Source: Cheiracanthium punctorium (lineage: Eukaryota; Arthropoda; Arachnida; Araneae; Cheiracanthiidae). Taken from it: a stretch of DNA of 64,000 nt. A program made the translations under genes and the position numbers. The notes below the pieces were generated by a model. It searched no databases and was not told the DNA's origin. It saw nothing but the letters and a program-made list of their open reading frames with translations. Below, in pieces: positions 54,501 through 63,500 of this stretch. The first letter of the stretch is position 1; every line of letters starts with the position of its first letter. The stretch spans positions 248,001 to 312,000 of the forward strand of contig JAWZYV010015825.1 in assembly GCA_038373885.1 (NCBI GenBank), written 5' to 3'.

Positions 54501-57500
54501 CGCGCAAAGGCTCACCAACTGCTCAGAGTGGTTGAATTTCTAGCAGACGGTCTAAAGAGCAAAGATTCTACCGGAGCACTTTTCTTGGATGTCGCTAAGG
54601 CATTTGACAAAATCTGGACCACTGGTCTTCTTTGCAAACTAATTCAGCTTCAAGTGCCTGATATACTCATCCATTCGCTCCATTCCTATCTCAGTGAACG
54701 AACATTTACCGTCCGTATAAACAACTCTCTCTCACATTACACTTCAATTAAAGCAGGCGTCCAACGAGGGTCACTCCTTGGCCCTACTTTGTTTAACATA
54801 TACATCAACGACATTCCCCGAAGTCAATGCACAACACTTGCTATATATGTCGACGATACCGCCATACTTTCAAGATCCTTCCACCCTAATATTATGATTA
54901 AACAGATACAGCTCCACATACATATTTTAGCAACCTGGTTTCAAAAATGGAAAATTAAAATTAACCCCTCTAAATGTAATGCGATTCACTTCACCAATAG
55001 CACAAAAAAGTTTAGAAACTTCTACATACATAACAATAGAAATAATTGGACCAGAATCTGCAAATATTTGGGTGTCATGATTGACTCCCATCTGACATGG
55101 AAGCGCAGGTGTTTAATGCTCGAAACAAAATGGTTTGAGAAACAAACAAACAAACGAAAAAAACTAGAGAAGCTGCTTATCCAAAAGAAGCTCAGTCTCA
55201 AAATTAAGTAAAAAAATATAAATGCATAATGCTTCCTGCTGCGACTTACGCCAGCCAAATCTGGGGATATATCGACAAAATCAATCTAGATATGCACAGT
55301 CCAGTCGCATTAGTGTGACCACCTGTCAAAAGCCAGAATTAGGTTTCTGAAGGTGTTCACTGGGATGTTGAGTCGTACCGACTTCAGTGCCGTGGCCAGC
55401 TGCGTTAGATTACGCGGTTGAGGCGCAATCCATGGCGCGAACAACCCGATCGAGGTGGTCCCACAGATTTTCGATTGGGTTTAAATCCGGTGAGTTTGCT
55501 GGCCAGGGGAGTACGGTAAACTCATCCTGGTGCTCTTCGAACCACGCACATACACTGCGAGCTGTATGACACCTTGCATTGTCCTGCTGGTAGATGCCGT
55601 CATTCTGGGGGAAAATAATGCGCATGTAGGGGTGGACATGGTCCGCAAGGATAGATGCGTAGTTATGCTGATCGATCGTGCCGTCCACATTGATGAGCGC
55701 ACCCAGTGAATGCCAGGAAAACATTCCCCAAACCATAATGCTCCCTCCTCCAGCCTGGATCCTTCCGGCAATTGTTGCAGGGTGTTTGCTTTCAGACGTT
55801 TCACGCCGTATACGCCAACGTCCATCGGTCCGATGGAGCATAAAACGTGATTCATTGGAAAAAGCAACCTGTCACCACTCTGTTGACGTCCAGTTGCGGT
55901 ACTGGCATGCAAATTCCAGCCTTCGTCTCCGATGAACAGCAGTCAGCATAGGTGCATTAACTAGGCGTCTGCTGCGGAGACCCATGCGCAGCAACGTTCG
56001 CTGAACCGTTGTTAACGATACACTCTTGGTAGCCACTTGGTTCATCTGGGCGGTCAGTTGCTCAACAGTGGCACGTCTATTCGCCAGAACGCATCTCCAT
56101 AGCCTTCGTTCGCCTCTGTCATCCATAGCCCGTGGTGCACCATATGTGCCACGCCGCACATGTGGTGCACACATGGGTGATTTTGGATAGTGCCATTTTG
56201 CCATGCACGGTATACTTTTACCACGGTTGCACGCGAACAATTCACAAAATTAGCTGTTTCCGAAATGCTTCCACCCTTGGCCCGAAAGCCAATAATTATG
56301 TCCTTTTGGACGTCGGATAAATCGCTACGTTTCTGCATTATACTGACGATTGAAATGCTTTCCGATGCCCTAGGACATCCTTTATATACACTCTCCAGCA
56401 ATGTGCTGCCACCTGCCTTCTGTGATTGGTTATTTCACGTTGACGTTGAAAGTAGGGGGTGGACACATTAATGTGACTGGACTGTGTATTATCACAAAAA
56501 CACAACGCAATTGTCCGCCGAATACGGCATGGACACAGGTGCCTGACTAATACTGTGATTCGGAGAGATCTCGACATCCCTTCCTTTAGAAAAATTGTCC
56601 ATGAGATTGGTGAAAATTTCTTCATCAATCTCGGTAATGTTCCGAATGAACTATTGGCTGATCTGCCAGATTACGATTTCCGAGAAGTAAACTGTAAAAG
56701 ACCCAAGGCGGTCTTACTCTTGGATACCGACTAGGAACTCTGCAACCACTACTCTAATTACTTGTGTATTTTGTGTCTAAGATTTGTTCATCACATCATT
56801 TATATTGTTATCTCCTTTTTTATCTATGTACATATTGCTGATTTATTATTTACATTGTAAAACAAAAATCGTTTTTCTTGACGTGACCACGCCTCACATG
56901 GAGGCTCCATTTATTTAATGTTTGAACAAAAAAGGATTGTAACTAAGAAACTGGAAATGTAGCTTTGAATAACCTAGGTGTTCCATGTAATAAAATTTTG
57001 TCATGTCATGTCATCTTTCATATTGCAAATATTTTTTAATTTTCATTTTTAAAACTTCAAATAAAGCATACCTTTTCTTTTGATTTTTTGAAGACTTGCA
57101 CGCTGTTTTAGCTACAAAAGCTTTATATGTACTAACCAACTCATAGGATGTTCTGCCACATCCACTAAGTAGCGTACGTATGTTTAAAAAAATAAGTAAA
57201 TTATTGAAGGTAGAACGTTACCTTGCTGAAAAATTTAACATCTCTCGTGGATGTCTTGAAACTCATTCTTCTGCTGTAATTGCCGCTGGGTTTGAGAAGC
57301 TTCATGCTGATAGCAGTAATATCCATGTACTGAATAAGTTTTTCAAGAAGTGAGGATGCAAATCTGCGTTCTTCTGCGACTGGTATTGTTGGTGATCCTT
57401 CTTCCCCTGGAATTTTTCTTCCAAGTCTATTGGAGTGGGCAGTATCAGCAACATCAGAAAAGAAGCCAGGCCTGTGATTTGTTAAGGGATTTTCATGCAG

Positions 57501-60500
57501 CAACACAATGCCATTAGAACACCAATGTTAAAGCAATAGTAGCAAATTGGAGGACCAAAGAGCAAGCCAAAATTGAAATTAGCAAACACAAAAAGCAGTA
57601 TGAAATCAACGAATACACACAGATGTTAAAAGTAAAGATGGAGAATGCAGAGAGCAAGGAAGTATAAAGATAAGAGCAAGAGAAATAATCGGAATAGGTT
57701 ATTTTAGCAAAAAGGTAAAAAAAAAGCACACGGAGGATACAAAAGGTACAAAGGAAGGAAGGGGGAAAAAAAAGAAAAACCCATTCGTTAATCAAACACA
57801 AAGGAAGAGCATATTAATATTAAAAATCATTCAAGTTATAAAAGAATAATATCAGGCTTTTATTTGTTACATGATCAAAACAAGTTATACGTTTATAATG
57901 CTCTTCTCTAGTCGGAAAATATAAAGTTAAGATATGCGTAATGAGTACAGTACAAAACATTGTTTTATTAAATTTACACAGTTAAAATATGAGTAACGCC
58001 AGTGGTACCACGTTTTGGGACCAGTATTTATTAAAACACGTTACTTAGAATAGCCGAATCAATTGCCAAACCTTGCCAAACCAATATAAAATACCTGTAT
58101 GGCAAAGTGAAATCGCTAAAGATAACGTCATAAGATAAAAATTATAGTAATCTTTAGTCATCAATATTTCAGAATGAATGGCGGACAAATGCAAGTTTAC
58201 TCATTGCAGACTGTCAATAATTTGAAAACTAGTATTATAAATTTTGGAAAAATAATATTGGTAAAAATGTAATAAAATACCGGTACAGCGAAAATGAGGT
58301 TAGAAATTACCGACCATTTCCACAAATCCCCATCGAAACTTGCTTTAAAGCTTTCCGATTTATAGCATGCTCTTTAAACTCTACAACAAAATGTTTTGGA
58401 GAGAATCATTTTAAAGTTATGTACACTAGTTTCATAATTCTCTGGTATTAAAAACTCCTGATGAAAGAAGTGATGCGATTTCAACTACTTAGAAGTACTG
58501 GAAAATTTCAGGCTACGTAAATTTAAGAAACTAATTCATTATGTACTTAATTCATTATGTATTTATTTATATCCGATATCGAAAATATAAATAATCTTTC
58601 ATGGGTGTAAGTAGGTCAAGGATTGTAAAGGATTAATTTTTTTAATAATATACAACAGTGGTGTCCAACTTTTTATATATCATGCCCCAATTTTTTTCAC
58701 AGAAGAGTTCAAATGTACCGTACGACTAGAGTACATTTTTACTCCGTTAAGTTCACTGGTAGAGTTGGAAAAAATGAATATGGTAGGCCTTTAGTACAAC
58801 CCTTAGATGCAAGAATTTTAAACACGTTCGGTCATGCCATAGTAACGAGAGTAAGCTAAACTTCCTATATCTGTTTTATGAACAGCTCATTAATTTTTCG
58901 AAAAACACGACGTTTGAAGGAATGTGTCAAATTAATATTATGCATGGCATGAATCATTTATTATTAAAAACTATATTTTACATGTGAAATTGACGTAGGA
59001 AATTTGGCTTGTACTCTAATCTGGCAAAGAACATGCATTAAATAGACGATGCATATATGCATCACTATACATTGAAGGGTTAAGGGAGGAAATGTAATAA
59101 CGTTTGAACAAGAGATTGAAATTGTTATTCTGAGGAAAAGAATTCTAGAATTAATTTTGCAGATATTTAATCGAGGATCAGAGATGGCTCGATTTTAGAC
59201 GACAGTGTATTTTGGAATACACAAAAGCTTCTTTTTGACGTAGCATCATAATTATAAGAAATAAAATATTTTCGACCACGAAATTATTTTGAGTCTTCAG
59301 TTTGTCTCAAAACGATAAGTAGGCACAAGGATGAGATGCGCCAAATGAAATAATCCAATACTCCAAGTCTGCGCATGTGCCACGATTTGGCCATCCCTGA
59401 TATGCAATTTTATATCAAGGACGTTGATTCGTGAAAATAGTAATTTATTCAATAAACTCAGCAGTTGGAATTAAATATTAGGCTCTTGAATTAACACCAC
59501 TGTCAGTAATTGCACCGTAAGTATAACTTATAGATTGTTTTTTCTCAATTATCAGAAAGATTGTATCTATATTGATATATTATTAAACTGAAAAGGTAGC
59601 CTGAAACTGTAATCTTTTCAATTATGAACCACACAATAAAATAGCCGCCAGCACCACCTTAAAAATGGTAGTTAATTTAAACTGCTTAAAATGTTAATTA
59701 TACAAATTAATATACATAACTGTATAAAAATTTCAATTTCAATAAAAGAAATAAATTATTTGTTTGATCAATTTTCAGAAGATATATATGCTACAATCAA
59801 TAAACTTAGTAGAATAAACATAGTACAAATTCATATTTCATAAGGAATGAAAAAAAGTAAAAATATCGAATATTTCAATCCATGCAGTCATGCACACACA
59901 GTAGCAACATCTACAAACATGCAGGATTTGAAGCATTAAAACATGCCCATATTAATTCATGTGAAACTATGTCAATATATAACAACAGTCTAAATAACTA
60001 AATTAAATATTTTTTACATAGGCTATTTGATTCATCTGCATATCTAAGGTAATCAAAATGCTCTTGATAACAGTTTAAATCAAAATTCTACATAAAATAT
60101 TTCAGCGAAAATTGATTAGATAATTTTTATGAAGGATAGTACTTTTATAAAAAGTCTTAACACTACTTGAAAAGTTTATTTAAATACATAATGAGACAAT
60201 TTAGATAAGTTAAATAAAATAATTATAAATAGAGAGTAAAAGTCGCATTACTGTGAAGGGCTTATGAAAATTCCGTTAAGTATGTTACACGTGTTATATT
60301 AATTAGAAATATATCGAAGTCCATTTTAAAGTCATTAACTGCACACCGCTAGACTTAATTATTCATTTTACAGCCATTAACTTTGCATAATTGTATATAT
60401 CGATTTTTCAAAACTCTAAATTCAGTTCGTGATTACTGTCTGCATCTTACACGATTCTTTTAAGTATATAAATATATAAAGCTAAGTGTTTTAAATACCT

Positions 60501-63500
60501 ACTTATTGAGCCTAGTAAAGCAGTTTATAGTGAAATAATATATTTTATTAATCAAATAAGGCAAAAATGCTAACAATTTTACGCTAAAAATATCATGGAC
60601 ATACAGGCTGCTCGTAGTTTTATGCAAAAACTATGTTTCAAAGAGCAACCTTTTCAGAATTCGATTAATTTAATTTTACAAAACAGAATTAAATTAATAG
60701 ACTTCTATTTAGAATAACTGTGCTTCTTTTATATATTTAAATTTTCTTCATGGTATTTTTAGAAGTTTCTAAAGTTAGTTAAATGGAAGCATTCAAAAAT
60801 TTTCCCCTATTAGGACAAGGCATTAATAATGGAATAAATGGAAAATCTACAGCAAAAAGTTTTATAGTTTCACTAAAACATTTTCCAAAGTACACGAAAA
60901 AGTATATTTTATTATATTCAGGAAAATTTGGTTGACTGAATATAAATTTGGCTGGCGTTATTTTAATTTTAATCAAATAATTTAGTTGAATTGACAAAAT
61001 ATTTCATTTAATCAACGAAAGTTTTGTTAGACCAACATTACATTTTGTCGAAACGACGACAATTTCGCAAAAGTAACAAAATTGTTTCTTTCAAATAGCT
61101 CCAACCAAATTTTTGTGGAATAAAAAATATGATTTTTCAGTGTACTGAAATTAATTCTAAATGTAAGGGGGTACCGGAAAGGAGGGGGAAATCTATAATT
61201 TAAACTACATCATGAAAACTTTCAGCTACGACTATATAAGCAAGATTATTGTTGAATGAAATAATGCTAGTTCAATACTTCGGACTATGCAATTACCTGT
61301 AAACTTTATAGCCTTCATATTGCAGATATTTAAGAAACTCTTGTGATCTTTCCCGATTTTTTCTTTTTTCTTTATCCGTCAAGAGATCGTAGGGAACTAA
61401 CTGAGCATGAATACCGCCACCTTATAGAATAACAAAAATAAATGAGTATAGAGCAACAAAAACATGCTGTAATCTTTTTTGGTTGTTAGAAACTAACTGA
61501 ATCATCTTCCTACAATTAAATAAGATTAAAATCAGCAAAGATTTGTTTACATGGCAGATTTAGAGTTTACTTTCTATGGATTAGAATTTTTAAAGAATTC
61601 TATTGCCACAGGTTTTGTTGTTTAATGAAGTTTTAACAATTATAATAAGACATCGAAAGAAAATTTTATTTCCTAATTAAGAAGCTTGTGTGTAATTCAA
61701 CATCTGCTAATATGCACATCACTCGTACAGTTTTGAGAAATTGAGCTAAACATAAAATAAAATAAATAAACCAAATTTAAATCTTTGTAAAAAGCACCTG
61801 AGTAAGAAGTACTATCAAACATTGTATCATTTAAAAACTTGCAAATACGGTAGTAAGTTTTCAAGATGTTTTTGAATAGGAACATACATTCAATCTCTTC
61901 CTTAATTGTCAAAAGTATATCAGGAAATAGGTATATAAAATAAAAATAAGTGTTGGTATTGTTCGCGTTATTGCTTTTACATTTCCATTTTTATGATTTA
62001 AATAAATTTAACTAAATCTACGTATAATGACTGCTGGTTTATTTATGGTGATAATTAACTAATAATCATAGATATAAGCATGTTCAGTCAATAATATCGA
62101 TTACTTATTGTAATTATGCAATTTAATAAATTATTGTGATTGTTGTAAAAAGCACTTTTAAGCTTCAAGAGGATTTTATTAAGGCAGGAAAAAAAGAATA
62201 TGAGAACACTTTAGAATGTTTTAAGTAAGTGTGATGGTAATGAGGACATATTCAGAGAAAAAATATTCTAAGTAGCTCCAACAAGGGTTTATTGCTTAAC
62301 AAAAGTGTTTTAGACTAAAAATTGAAGACTTTTTTGGAAGGAAACTTTTTTGTTATTTCAAGCAACATATTTTATTTAAAAGAAACATTTTGCTATTTTC
62401 AGAAAACTTTTTCCTGTCTACAGGTACTGTTGTGATTTGAATGACAAACTATTAATATAAAGGACATTTACCAAGCGCTTCGAGTTCTTCTTTCTTTTTC
62501 TTTGCCCAGATGTCATGGACATTTTCTGCCAGTCTTTCAGACATATTCTGAAAATAAGGTAAAGTAGCAATATAAGAAAGAGGGTTCATCTCTACAAGAT
62601 TTACCCGGATATGAGAGTTCTCATTATTTTTAGAGTTTGAAACATAGAAATATTTTACAAAATTTGTATGTTATTAAAAAATATGTACTTCAATGGCTGT
62701 TTTCTTAGACAATGGTTTCCACTGACTTCTCTTTAGCGAAAATACCACCATGCGCGATATCTTCCCACAAGCACTGAAAATTCAAAAAATTCTTTGGCGT
62801 TGTTATAAATGACGTTGAATAAATTCATTCGATAGTTTTTATGACGATAATTATTTCAGAATATTTTAAATACTTCATGTAAGTTCAAGAAATGTATGCG
62901 TTTAAAGTTTTCTTTTTTTGAAAATTTTATTTTTGCTCGTTTTCTTTTGATCAAAAACACTCATATAAATACGTTTTATCAACCCACTACCAATTTCTGG
63001 AAAAACCGATTACGATATTACAGATTTTGCAGAAACACTTCGGTTTGTATGAGTATGAGCAATTAAAAACTTAGTTCCTTAAAATGACTTTAAAAGTGAA
63101 AAATTGCCATGTGCAGGGAAATTTTTATATAGTAAACGTACGCTTAAAAATATTATATTGCTGATGCCATTTGTAAAAATAGAAAAAAAACTACATAAAA
63201 TAAACATGAAAAAAATACATGTACTTTGTAGAAAACATTTCAAAGTTTATGGTTATATTTGAGGTAAAAGAGAATTATGCAAAATGTTTTAGACACTATG
63301 TTAGACTTTAAATGCATGACATGTTTCTTACCCAGTATGAAAAACATTAATTTTCTAAACATTTTATGTAAATATTGATACACCAAGAACCCATTACGAA
63401 TTTTAGTATAATGGACTTACCTGCATCTCTTTAGTGAGCGTAAGGTTAGTCATATCAACGGGCTGAGGTGAGTATGTAAGAGGGGTTTCTCCCTAGAAAA

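Larger units (their letters stand above)
54291..57015 (+). mobile_element. Non-LTR retrotransposon (Jockey/CR1-like), 5'-truncated, split by a DNA transposon
   Basis: A reverse-transcriptase region (54291-55294) continues, after a DD36E element insertion (55295-56486), with the C-terminal part ([20 protein letters not shown], then a stop near 56732). A 3' tail of TCATG units follows an AATAAA near 56990 (56998-57013), where non-LTR elements often carry a short tandem repeat. The endonuclease and ORF1 are missing. Confidence 0.8.

Noticed and set aside
57072..57164. Exon-like 93-nt segment on the minus strand with AG and GT borders between w5 and w6
   Set aside because: In the RyR frame it reads into a stop after seven codons, no other RyR has residues between FFSK and VVLP, and w5 joins w6 in phase without it.
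57514..57801. 95-codon minus-strand frame rich in F, L, S and Y resembling membrane segments
   Set aside because: It is the complement of a purine-rich tract, so the hydrophobic look comes from composition.
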